From JAJFFW01 sp038531315 (GTDB lineage Bacteria > Pseudomonadota > Alphaproteobacteria > Caulobacterales > Parvularculaceae): a DNA stretch of 29,203 nucleotides. How positions within the stretch are numbered: the stretch's first letter is position 1; the number at the start of each line of letters is the position of its first letter. The notes beneath the pieces are model-generated. The model did not search any database. It was given only the letters and a program-made list of their open reading frames with translations, and was not told the DNA's origin. This document shows positions 7,038 to 14,952 of this stretch, piece by piece. The stretch is taken from assembly GCA_038531315.1 (NCBI GenBank), contig JBCBBT010000042.1:1-29203 (forward strand), written 5' to 3'. The position numbers and the translations under genes are program-made.

Positions 7038-7070
7038 CGCGAACCGGATGGGGTTGAATAACGGTTCGCG
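7038..7070 (+). promoter_or_regulatory. Inverted repeat in the ntrY leader
   Basis: CGCGAACCG (7038-7046) and CGGTTCGCG (7062-7070) are perfect 9-bp arms with a 15-base loop, in the 169-base gap between dusB and ntrY, about 60 bases before the ntrY ATG. No T-run follows. Upstream in the same gap an ATTGCACC-based 12-mer occurs twice (6965-6976 and 7028-7039, one mismatch, 63 bases apart), and TGTTG/CAACA (7007-7024) form a small stem. Together these suggest a regulated ntrYX promoter or leader. Confidence 0.5.
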
Positions 7071-7131
7071 CGCCGAGGGCTTGGAATTTCTCTCAGAAAT
7101 GCCGGGTCCTGCGTTTCAGGGATCGCCGTAA

Positions 7132-9465
7132 ATGGACGCAACATCTCCGCAGGCTGACGCCGCGCTTGCTCCGTCGGGAACCGATCCCGCTGCGGCGCTT
7201 GACGGTTCGCGGAACAAACGCGCACGGCGCTGGATGGTTTCCAACGTCATGGCGGCCTCGGCGCTTGCCGCCGCCGGGATGTTCGCATTCGGAACAACCT
7301 GGGTATTACTTTCGCCGTCCGTTGAGTCGATCAACCGCGACCTTCTCCTTGGGCTGATTTTTGTCAATGTCGCGATTGCGCTGAGCTTTATGGCGGTAAT
7401 CAGCGCGCGCCTCTGGCACGTCTGGTCGGATCGACGAAACCAGCTCGCCGGGTCGCGCACGCATATGCAGCTCGTCGGCATGTTCGCGATTGTCGCCGTC
7501 GTGCCGGCGATTGTCGCCTATCTCTTTGCATTCCTGATCCTGAGAACAAGCCTCAATGAAGTGTTCTCAAACCGGATTGACACCTACATCCAGGAATCGC
7601 TGAACGTTTCAAATTCCTATTTCAACGAAAAAGCGGGCGAAGCGGCCTTGAATATCGAACAGCTTGTCTTCGATCTGCGCAACCGCGAACAAATCGGGAT
7701 TAATCCCGCACGCACGCCGATCATTTATCGCCAGGCGCTAATCGATCAGGCGGTGGCGCGCGACCTTTCCGCGATCATTGTGATGGATGGATCGAAAAAG
7801 ATCATCGCGCAGGTCAATCTTGAAGGTGTGCGGCTGAACCTGCCGCCGGCGCGGGTATTCGCCGAACTGGACGCGAATTTCGAACCCGGCGCGCCGACAA
7901 GCCAACGATTCAATTTCTTCTTAAATGACGAACAGCGGATCGATATGTTCCGCACACTCCTTAAAATTTCAAATTACGACAGCGGCTATGTCATCACATA
8001 TAAAAAAGTGACTCCGCAAATGGCGCAGCGGCTTCTTGCAGTGCGCGATCAGCGCGATGACTGGAACGTCGCCAAACAGAGCCGCTCGCGCATTGAGCGC
8101 GTATTTTTTGCAAGCTATATTCTGCTCGCCATCATCATCTTGTTTGGCGCGATCTGGCTGGCGCTCTGGGCCGCGACACGGATTGTTCGCCCCATCGGCC
8201 GCCTTGTCGGCATGGCCGAAAAGGTCTCGAGCGGCGAGCTTGATGCGCGCGTCGATGTGCAAAAGCGCGACGGCGAGCTGGGCGTACTGGCGCGCTCGAT
8301 GAACCACATGACGGCGCAGCTTCAAACTCAGCGTGACGATCTTATTGAGACCAACCGGCAATTCGACGCCCGCCGCCGGTTCACAGAGACGGTGCTGGCG
8401 GGCGTTTCCGCCGGCGTTGTCGGGATTTCCGAGAATGGCCGGATCACCATTTCCAACCGCTCATCGGCGGAGCTGATCGGCGCCGAGCCGGGCCGGCTTA
8501 CGGGCAAGGCCATCGCAGACGTCTTGCCGGAGCTGCAACCGCTGCTAGCGGCGGCCGAAGCCCATACGGGCTACGAAGTCTCGGACCAGATTGATGTCGA
8601 ACGCGACGGCGAGGTCAAAACACTCAACGTGCGCATCGCCGCCGATGAGACCGACGGCGAGCGAAGCTTCATCGTCACGTTTGACGACATCACCCAGCTT
8701 GTCGCCGCCCAGCGCTCCGCCGCATGGGGGGATGTTGCGCGCCGGATCGCCCACGAAATCAAAAACCCGCTGACGCCAATTCAATTGTCCGCCGAACGCT
8801 TGCGCCGCAAATACGCGGACGAAATCACGTCGTCGCCGGACGTTTTTGAAAAGTGCACGGAAACGATTATTCGCCACGTCAACGACATCGGGCGGATGGT
8901 CGATGAATTTTCCTCTTTCGCACGGATGCCGAAACCGGTGATCGGCCGGGAAGATATTCTGGAGATCGTAAAATCTGCGGTCTTCCCGCAGCGGGTTGCA
9001 TTCCCGGATATCGAGTTTTCGATTGACGGGCCCGCAGACCCGTTATTCGCGCAATGCGACGGCCGTTTGATTGTGCAGGCGCTCGGCAATGTTCTTAAGA
9101 ACGCCGGCGAATCTATCGGTGCGCGCGTTGCGCGCGGCGACAACGCAAAAGGGCGCATCGCCGTCTTTGTCAGCGCTGGCGAGATCGGCGACGCCGTCGC
9201 GAGGATCGATGTCTATGACAACGGCGTCGGCTTGCCGAAAGCCGAACGCCACCGCCTGACGGAACCTTATATGACGACGCGTGAGAAGGGGACGGGGCTT
9301 GGCCTCGCGATTGTGCGCAAGGTCATCGAAGAACATGGCGGGTCGTTTGCGTTCAGGGATAGCGACCGCTACGGGCCAAGCGGGGCCGTCATGACAATTG
9401 TGTTGCCGCTTGACGGCGCGGCGATCAACGAAACGCGCAATGCGGCAAGCGTCGCCGCCGAGTAA
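7132..9465 (+). CDS. ntrY: Membrane sensor histidine kinase NtrY
   Basis: Senses an envelope or redox/nitrogen signal and phosphorylates NtrX. The 777 residues show three N-terminal membrane helices (about 36-60, 71-92, 112-137), a periplasmic region (about 140-320), a fourth helix (324-347), a HAMP domain (about 348-402), a PAS domain (about 420-520), the phosphoacceptor H-box RRIAHEIKNPLTP with His541, and an ATPase domain with N657 (LKNAGES), DNGVGLP and GTGLGLAIV. All catalytic boxes are intact. The ATG directly follows an in-frame-independent TAA and has AGGGA about 10 bases upstream. ntrX begins 35 bases after the stop, so the pair is co-transcribed. NtrB and NtrC, normally encoded just before it in many relatives, are absent here. 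Confidence 0.95.
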   Translation: MDATSPQADAALAPSGTDPAAALDGSRNKRARRWMVSNVMAASALAAAGMFAFGTTWVLLSPSVESINRDLLLGLIFVNVAIALSFMAVISARLWHVWSDRRNQLAGSRTHMQLVGMFAIVAVVPAIVAYLFAFLILRTSLNEVFSNRIDTYIQESLNVSNSYFNEKAGEAALNIEQLVFDLRNREQIGINPARTPIIYRQALIDQAVARDLSAIIVMDGSKKIIAQVNLEGVRLNLPPARVFAELDANFEPGAPTSQRFNFFLNDEQRIDMFRTLLKISNYDSGYVITYKKVTPQMAQRLLAVRDQRDDWNVAKQSRSRIERVFFASYILLAIIILFGAIWLALWAATRIVRPIGRLVGMAEKVSSGELDARVDVQKRDGELGVLARSMNHMTAQLQTQRDDLIETNRQFDARRRFTETVLAGVSAGVVGISENGRITISNRSSAELIGAEPGRLTGKAIADVLPELQPLLAAAEAHTGYEVSDQIDVERDGEVKTLNVRIAADETDGERSFIVTFDDITQLVAAQRSAAWGDVARRIAHEIKNPLTPIQLSAERLRRKYADEITSSPDVFEKCTETIIRHVNDIGRMVDEFSSFARMPKPVIGREDILEIVKSAVFPQRVAFPDIEFSIDGPADPLFAQCDGRLIVQALGNVLKNAGESIGARVARGDNAKGRIAVFVSAGEIGDAVARIDVYDNGVGLPKAERHRLTEPYMTTREKGTGLGLAIVRKVIEEHGGSFAFRDSDRYGPSGAVMTIVLPLDGAAINETRNAASVAAE

Positions 9466-9500
9466 GAGTATAGAGCGATTGAGCCTGGAAAGATGAAATC

Positions 9501-10895
9501 ATGAGTATTGATGTTCTCGTTGTCGATGATGAAGCTGATATCCGCGAACTGGTCTCGGGGATACTGGAGGACGAAGGATACATGCCCCGCGTCGCCGGCG
9601 ATTCCGACGGCGTCTTCCGTGCGCTGAAGGAACGGTTGCCGGCGCTCGTTATTCTTGATGTGTGGCTTCAGAATTCGGCGATGGACGGCATCGAGATTCT
9701 GGAAGAAATTAAGAAAATTCACCCCGAACTTCCCGTCGTTATTATTTCAGGGCACGGCACAATCGAAACCGCTGTCGCCGCCATCAAAAAAGGGGCCTAC
9801 GACTTCATTGAAAAGCCCTTCAATGCTGATCGTCTTGTCCTCGTCGTGCGCCGCGCCCTCGACGCCGCAAGATTGCAGCGCGAAAACACCGAATTGCGCG
9901 CGCGGGCGCCGGAAACCGATCTGATTGGCAACTCCGCGGCGGTTAATTCCTTGCGCGGTATTATCGACCGCGTTGCCGATGCGCGCTCGCGCGTCCTGAT
10001 TTCAGGGCCGCCAGGCGCCGGCAAGGAGACGATCGCGCGGCTTTTGCACGCAAATTCACAGCGCCAGGAGCGGCCTTTCATTGTTGTCAGCGCCGCGACT
10101 ATTGCGCCTGAGCGCATGGAAGAAGAACTCTTTGGCATCGAAGGCGAGAATGGATCGCCGAAAATGATCGGCCTTCTCGAGCGCGCCCATGGCGGCACGC
10201 TGATGTTTGATGAGGTCGGCGACATGCCCCTCGGCACGCAAGGCAAAATTCTGCGCGTGCTCGTGGATCAACGGTTCAAGCGGGTCAACGGCGCCGAGCC
10301 GGTCTCGGTTGATGTGCGGATTGTTTCAACAACGTCCCATGACTTGCTGGCCGAAGCGGAAAAGGGATGTTTCCGTGAAGACCTCTATCATCGCCTGAAC
10401 GTCGTCTCGATTGCGGCGCCGTCGCTTGCAGAACGCCGCGACGATATCTCGCCGCTGATTGACCATTTTGTGGATCGCTTGTCGCGGACGTCGGGCTTTC
10501 CCAAAAGAGCCTTTGCCGTTGATGCGATGACCGCGCTTCAGGCCTACCACTGGCCGGGCAACGTCTTGCAATTGCGGAACGTGATCGAGCGGACGCTGAT
10601 TTTGATGGCGCGCGACGGCGAGGCGCATATCACGTGTGAAAACCTGCCGGCGGAGATCATGGACTCCGGACTTTCGATCCCGGCGGGCGAGGGCCTTGAA
10701 CAGATTATCGCGCTGCCTTTGAGGGAGGCGCGTGAGCGTTTCGAGCGCGAATATCTGATTGCGCAAATCAATCGCTTTGGCGGCAATATTTCGCGTACGG
10801 CAAGTTTTATCGGCATGGAGCGCTCAGCGCTTCACCGGAAACTAAAAGCACTCGGCGTCACCAGCCAGTCGCGGCAGGAAAGCACGCCCGCATGA
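9501..10895 (+). CDS. ntrX: Response regulator NtrX (NtrC-like, atypical AAA+ domain)
   Basis: Partner of NtrY. The 464 residues contain a receiver domain (about 3-120) with DDE at 9-11, phosphoacceptor Asp53 and Lys105; an AAA+ domain with Walker A GPPGAGKE (169-176), Walker B TLMFDE (233-238) and arginine-finger region FREDLYHRLN; and a Fis-type helix-turn-helix at the end (GGNISRTASFIGMERSALHRKL). The sigma-54 contact loop GAFTGA, expected after ELFG (209-212), is missing: the segment reads GIEGENGSPKMIGLLERAHGG. The usual WPGNVRxLRN sensor-II Arg is Leu356 here (WPGNVLQLRN). Known alphaproteobacterial NtrX proteins also lack GAFTGA and are thought to work with the housekeeping sigma factor. 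Start ATG 9501 has GGAAAGA upstream. Identification rests on the domains and on ntrY next door. Confidence 0.93.
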   Translation: MSIDVLVVDDEADIRELVSGILEDEGYMPRVAGDSDGVFRALKERLPALVILDVWLQNSAMDGIEILEEIKKIHPELPVVIISGHGTIETAVAAIKKGAYDFIEKPFNADRLVLVVRRALDAARLQRENTELRARAPETDLIGNSAAVNSLRGIIDRVADARSRVLISGPPGAGKETIARLLHANSQRQERPFIVVSAATIAPERMEEELFGIEGENGSPKMIGLLERAHGGTLMFDEVGDMPLGTQGKILRVLVDQRFKRVNGAEPVSVDVRIVSTTSHDLLAEAEKGCFREDLYHRLNVVSIAAPSLAERRDDISPLIDHFVDRLSRTSGFPKRAFAVDAMTALQAYHWPGNVLQLRNVIERTLILMARDGEAHITCENLPAEIMDSGLSIPAGEGLEQIIALPLREARERFEREYLIAQINRFGGNISRTASFIGMERSALHRKLKALGVTSQSRQESTPA

Positions 10896-10950
10896 TCAAC
10901 TTTGAGCGCTGCGCGCCGACAGTCGGTCCATCGCGCATGAGGGATCTCTG

Positions 10951-12327
10951 ATGCGGGTTATCGTTTGCGGCGCCGGCCGCGTCGGATTCGGGATTGCGCG
11001 TCGTCTGGCGCGGGAGAAAAACGACGTCACGGTCATCGATCAGTCGCGCCCGTTGATCAGAAGCATTTCTGAAAAACTCGACGTTCGCGGCGTTGTCGGC
11101 AATGGGTCCTATCCGGATGTTCTGGCCGAAGCCGGCGCGCGCGAGGCGGATATGATCATCGCGGTGACCTATTCCGATGAAGTCAACATGATCGCAAGTC
11201 AGATTGCGCATACGCTATTCGATGTGCCAACGAAGATCGCGCGTATCCGCGCCACTGGTTATCTCGATCCGAAATACTCCGATCTCTTCAGTCGTAATCA
11301 TATGCCGATTGACGTCATCATCTCACCGGAACGCGAGGTTTCAGAGGCGATCCTTCAGCGACTTTCGACGCCGGGCGCATTTGAGATAAAATCGTTCGTT
11401 GACGGACGGGTCTGGGCGGTCGGCGTGCAATTGCGCGAAGATTGCCCGATCGTGAACACGCCTTTGCGTCAGGTGGCGGAGCTGTTTCCTGACCTCAGGA
11501 TAACCATTGTCGCCGTCCGCCGTGAGAACAAGATGTGGCGCGCCCACGCGGACGATCAGTTATTACCGGGCGACGATGTCTTTTTCATTGCGGATCGCGA
11601 TGAGGTGCCGCGCGCCATTGAAATCATCGGCGAGGCCGAACGTCAGGCGCGCCGGGTCGTCATCGTCGGCGGCGGCAATATCGGGTACTATATCGCCAAG
11701 GGCCTTGAAGAGCTTGGCTCGATGAAGATCCGGCTGATCGAAAAAGACGTTAAGCGCGCGGAATATATCGCCGAGAGGCTGGAGCGCACTGTCGTCCTGC
11801 AGGGCGATGGCCTGGACAAGGGGCTGTTGCGCGAGGCCGGCGTTGCTGACGCCGAAACGGTTCTATCGGTCACCAACAACGATCAGATCAATATCCTTGC
11901 GTGCGTTGTCGGCAAACGCGAAGGCGCGCGCCGGTCGATGGCCCTCGTCAATGATCAGGACTACGGCCCGATTGCGGAATCGGTCGGCATCGACCGGTTT
12001 GTCGATCCGCGCGCAACGACCATTTCGACAATCCTGCAACATATTCGCCGCGGACGCATTAAGGGCGTCTTCTCGCTGTCGGACGGCCAGGCCGAGCTCG
12101 TCGACGCCGTCGCGCTTGAAACATCGCCGCTGGTGAATAAGCCGCTCGCCGACGCAAAGCTGCCTGAAGGGATCATGATCGGCGCCGTTTACCGCGACAA
12201 TGAAGTGGTGATGCCGACGAAGGAAACCATCATCAATCCGGGCGACCGCGTTGTCCTGATGGCGATGCGCGAAAACGTTAAAGACGTCGAACAGATGTTC
12301 CGCGTCAGTATCGAATTCTTTCAGTAG
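10951..12327 (+). CDS. trkA: Trk potassium uptake regulatory subunit TrkA
   Basis: Peripheral cytoplasmic NAD(H)/nucleotide-binding subunit that gates the TrkH potassium channel. The 458 residues hold two RCK units: the first Rossmann motif is GAGRVG (residues 7-12), the second GGGNIG (239-244), each followed by a TrkA-C domain, with PGD motifs near 205 and 435. The length equals that of E. coli TrkA. A GAGGGA lies eight bases before the ATG. It is 55 bases downstream of ntrX and six bases upstream of trkH, so these genes are probably in one transcript. The placement after ntrYX is conserved in many alphaproteobacteria. Confidence 0.96.
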   Translation: MRVIVCGAGRVGFGIARRLAREKNDVTVIDQSRPLIRSISEKLDVRGVVGNGSYPDVLAEAGAREADMIIAVTYSDEVNMIASQIAHTLFDVPTKIARIRATGYLDPKYSDLFSRNHMPIDVIISPEREVSEAILQRLSTPGAFEIKSFVDGRVWAVGVQLREDCPIVNTPLRQVAELFPDLRITIVAVRRENKMWRAHADDQLLPGDDVFFIADRDEVPRAIEIIGEAERQARRVVIVGGGNIGYYIAKGLEELGSMKIRLIEKDVKRAEYIAERLERTVVLQGDGLDKGLLREAGVADAETVLSVTNNDQINILACVVGKREGARRSMALVNDQDYGPIAESVGIDRFVDPRATTISTILQHIRRGRIKGVFSLSDGQAELVDAVALETSPLVNKPLADAKLPEGIMIGAVYRDNEVVMPTKETIINPGDRVVLMAMRENVKDVEQMFRVSIEFFQ

Positions 12328-12333
12328 GGCGTA

Positions 12334-13722
12334 ATGGACTACGCCGGCATCGTCAGGGCCTTCGGAGCGGCGCTGTTGCTGCTCGCCGCCGCCATGAGTG
12401 CGCCATTTCTCGTTGCGCTGTCGACGGGGGAGCCGGGCGCCGATGCTTATATTTTCGGCGCTGCGATCACCGCATTCGCGGGTGTTGCGCTTTCCTATTC
12501 GACGATGGAGCGCCGTTCGACAACCGATTTGCGCGGCTCGATCATCGTTATCCTGCTCTGGTGGATCATCGGGCCCGCCTTTGCGAGCATTCCGTTCATG
12601 CTGCAGGGCGCGCCGACGATTAACGCGTATTTCGAGGCGGTGAGCGCTCTGACGACCACCGGGGGATGGTTGTCGCCGGAAGCCGTCTGGCAAAACGCCA
12701 GCGGCATGATCTGGCGCGCGGTCCTGCAATGGATGGGCGGGCTTGCATCGATCTCAATCGCAGCCGCCATCTTCATTCGCCCGGCCTTTATCGGCATCGA
12801 CACGTTGTTGCCGCCATTCTCGCGCGGCGACAGGGACTCCTATCTTCACGCCATTCGAGAGGCGGTCGGCGCCTTTGTCGGGGTCTATCTGCTCTTGACG
12901 CTGATCTGTTTTATCTGCCTGATGATCGCCGATGCGCCGGTGCTCGACGGTCTTGTCATGGCGTTGTCGATGATTGCGTCGGGGGGGATGATCCCGAACG
13001 AGAAATCAGTTCTCGGCTATGCGTTTCCGGTTGTCGGCGTCCTGTTGCCGTTCATGGTTCTGGGCGGCGCCAACTTTATTTTGTTGACGCGGTCAGTGCT
13101 TGGCGTCTCGTCACGCAATCGCGACACGGAAACCGGCATCTATCTCGCTGCGATTTTCATTGTCGGCGTGATTTTTTGGATTGCGGCGGGCGCCGGTGAT
13201 CTTGATTTGATCCCCGCACAGATTTTCAACGCCGCCAGTCTGTTTTCGACCAATGGGGTCTTGATCGGCGAGGGCCCGACATTGCCGCTGGCGCTGGTGA
13301 CGGTGATCATTGGCGGCTCGGCGGTGTCCGCCGCCGGCGGTTTCAAGATTTTGCGCTGGCTCGTCATTATTCGCCGCGCCCGTGAGGAAATCCGTCTGCT
13401 GGTCGTGCCGCGCGGCGTTTTCCGCAAGCCGACCGTCGCGAACGAGCTTGGCGTCTGGGTGCATTTCCTGGTGTTCACGCTGATTTTGGCGTCGATGACA
13501 TTGATTATCGCGCTTGCAGGCCATGAGTTTGAGTTGTCGGTCACGACTGCGATCTCGGTTCTCGCCAATGCGGGCCCCGTTATCGCGGTTGCGGACGGCG
13601 GATCGGACTTTTCGGTTTTTAGCGGCCCGTTGAAGCTTATTTTGTGTCTTGGCATGATCCTCGGGCGACTGGAGGCTGTTGTCGCGCTTGCGATCTTCAA
13701 CGCAGCTTTCTGGAGGTCATGA
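12334..13722 (+). CDS. trkH: Trk-type potassium channel/transporter subunit TrkH
   Basis: Inner-membrane potassium uptake protein, 462 residues, about ten or more hydrophobic helices. The four pore-loop regions can be recognised: SALTTTGGWL, SMIASGGMIPN, ASLFSTNGVLIGEG and ISVLANAGPVI, each giving one strand of the selectivity filter. The C-terminus (GRLEAVVALAIFNAAFWRS) matches the usual TrkH ending (RLE...FWR). It is slightly shorter than E. coli TrkH. The ATG is six bases after the trkA stop, as expected for subunits of one complex. Its last codons contain the GGAGG ribosome site of the next gene. Confidence 0.95.
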   Translation: MDYAGIVRAFGAALLLLAAAMSAPFLVALSTGEPGADAYIFGAAITAFAGVALSYSTMERRSTTDLRGSIIVILLWWIIGPAFASIPFMLQGAPTINAYFEAVSALTTTGGWLSPEAVWQNASGMIWRAVLQWMGGLASISIAAAIFIRPAFIGIDTLLPPFSRGDRDSYLHAIREAVGAFVGVYLLLTLICFICLMIADAPVLDGLVMALSMIASGGMIPNEKSVLGYAFPVVGVLLPFMVLGGANFILLTRSVLGVSSRNRDTETGIYLAAIFIVGVIFWIAAGAGDLDLIPAQIFNAASLFSTNGVLIGEGPTLPLALVTVIIGGSAVSAAGGFKILRWLVIIRRAREEIRLLVVPRGVFRKPTVANELGVWVHFLVFTLILASMTLIIALAGHEFELSVTTAISVLANAGPVIAVADGGSDFSVFSGPLKLILCLGMILGRLEAVVALAIFNAAFWRS

Positions 13723-13725
13723 ACC

Positions 13726-14574
13726 ATGTCTCGGATTGCCTATGTCAACGGCGCTTACCGGCTCCTCAGCCAGGCCGCTGTTAATATTGAGGATCGCGGC
13801 TTTCAGTTTGCCGACGGCGTCTATGAAGTCTGCGTTGTCGTCGACGGGAAATACTGGGACCTCGACGGGCACATCGCACGGTTTTGGCGATCGCTTGGGA
13901 CGTTGTCGATCAGGGCCCCGATCGGCGAGGCGGCGCTCGGCGTCGTCATGCAAAAAGTGCTGCGCAAAAATCGTCTCCAGGACGCGCTCGTCTACATTCA
14001 GGCCACCCGGGGCGCGGCGGCCCGCAATCACCCGTTCCCCGACGCGGCGCGCCCGTCGCTGATCGTCACGGCCCGGCCCATCGATATGCGTCAGATGGAA
14101 GCGACTGCGCGCGCCGGCGTCCGGCTGATCTCGCACCCCGATATCCGCTGGGGCCGCGTCGACATTAAATCGGTGTCACTGTTGCCGAATGTGCTGGCGA
14201 AACAGGCGGCCAAAGCGTCCGGCGCGCTGGAAGCAATGCTCGTCAAGAACGGCGCGGTCACCGAAGGCGCGTCTTCGAATATGTGGATCATTGACGCAGA
14301 GGGCGCGCTGGTCACACACCCGCTCGGGACCGATATTCTGGGCGGCATCACGCGACAAACTGTCATCGACTGCGCGCGAACGTTACAAATCTCGGTGCGT
14401 GAAAAGCCTTTTACTGTGGAAGAGGCCAAAAAAGCGCGTGAAGTCTTTCTCACATCTGCGACAAACTTTGTCACACCCGTCATCTCCATTGATGGCGAGG
14501 AAATATCAGATGGCGCACCTGGCGCCCTTTCATTGAGGCTTCGCGACGCCTACATCGCTCACAATCGCCAATGA
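13726..14574 (+). CDS. dat: D-amino-acid aminotransferase (fold-type IV PLP enzyme)
   Basis: A 282-residue class-IV aminotransferase, of the length of D-alanine transaminase, which makes D-amino acids such as D-glutamate from 2-oxo acids; cytosolic. Seen: EDRGFQFADGVYEV (residues 22-35), the PLP lysine Lys148 in VDIKSVSLLPNVLAKQ, TEGASSNMWI and GGITRQTVI for the phosphate cup, and FLTSATNFVTPV. The D-specific enzyme is more likely than branched-chain IlvE or aminodeoxychorismate lyase because of the DIKS.SLLPNVL context and the gene order, but specificity cannot be proven. GGAGG lies nine bases before the ATG, three bases after the trkH stop. The position between trk/ntr genes and hfq is common in alphaproteobacteria. 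Confidence 0.85.
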   Translation: MSRIAYVNGAYRLLSQAAVNIEDRGFQFADGVYEVCVVVDGKYWDLDGHIARFWRSLGTLSIRAPIGEAALGVVMQKVLRKNRLQDALVYIQATRGAAARNHPFPDAARPSLIVTARPIDMRQMEATARAGVRLISHPDIRWGRVDIKSVSLLPNVLAKQAAKASGALEAMLVKNGAVTEGASSNMWIIDAEGALVTHPLGTDILGGITRQTVIDCARTLQISVREKPFTVEEAKKAREVFLTSATNFVTPVISIDGEEISDGAPGALSLRLRDAYIAHNRQ

Positions 14575-14625
14575 GAGAGTAGAAGTTCTAGAAAAATAAG
14601 CGCGAACAATTCGGAACAATTTTTG

Positions 14626-14668
14626 GTTGCGTTGCTGGCGAAGCGGCGCAACAATTATTGTGCGCCGC
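14626..14668 (+). promoter_or_regulatory. Two mutually exclusive stems in the hfq leader
   Basis: GTTGCGTTGC (14626-14635) can pair with GCGGCGCAAC (14643-14652) over 10 pairs, two of them G-U, with a 7-base loop. The same right arm can instead pair with the following bases: GCGGCGCA (14643-14650) with TGCGCCGC (14661-14668), extended by CAA/TTG with one bulged A. Both cannot form at once. The second stem ends about 40 bases before the hfq ATG. AACAATT occurs three times nearby (14605, 14615, 14650). An autoregulatory Hfq leader is conceivable. Confidence 0.5.
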
Positions 14669-14708
14669 AGCACCATGGCGACCTGGTTTCGCGCAAGAGA
14701 AACGGATA

Positions 14709-14945
14709 ATGAGCGAAAAAAAGCAGAATCTTCAGGACACTTTTCTAAACAGCGTTCGCAAGGACAAAATCCCGGTAACGATATTTCTGGTGAACGGCGT
14801 CAAACTGCAAGGCGTTGTCTCCTGGTTTGATAATTTTTGTGTGCTATTGAAACGGGATGGCCAAAGCCAGCTCGTCTACAAGCATGCGATTTCGACGGTG
14901 ATGCCTTCGCAGTCCATAACGCTTTGGGACGGCGAAGAGGGTTAG
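14709..14945 (+). CDS. hfq: RNA chaperone Hfq
   Basis: Hexameric Sm-like protein that brings small RNAs and mRNAs together and binds U-rich RNA tails and A-rich sequences; cytoplasmic. The 78 residues match the typical alphaproteobacterial short form: NLQDTFLNSVRKDKIPVTIFL (Sm1, from residue 7), FDNFCVLL in the middle, and the Sm2 signature QSQLVYKHAISTV with YKH at 57-59. There is almost no disordered C-terminal tail. The frame is open further up; ATG 14709 is chosen as the family start (MSEKKQN), with an AAGAGAAACGG purine-rich sequence upstream. It lies 134 bases after the aminotransferase and seven bases before hflX, its usual partner. Confidence 0.97.
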   Translation: MSEKKQNLQDTFLNSVRKDKIPVTIFLVNGVKLQGVVSWFDNFCVLLKRDGQSQLVYKHAISTVMPSQSITLWDGEEG

Positions 14946-14952
14946 CAGTCGT

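Noticed and set aside
11863..12729. Long minus-strand frame over trkA and trkH
   Set aside because: Shadow of two firmly identified genes; composition is His/Arg-rich and no motif is seen.
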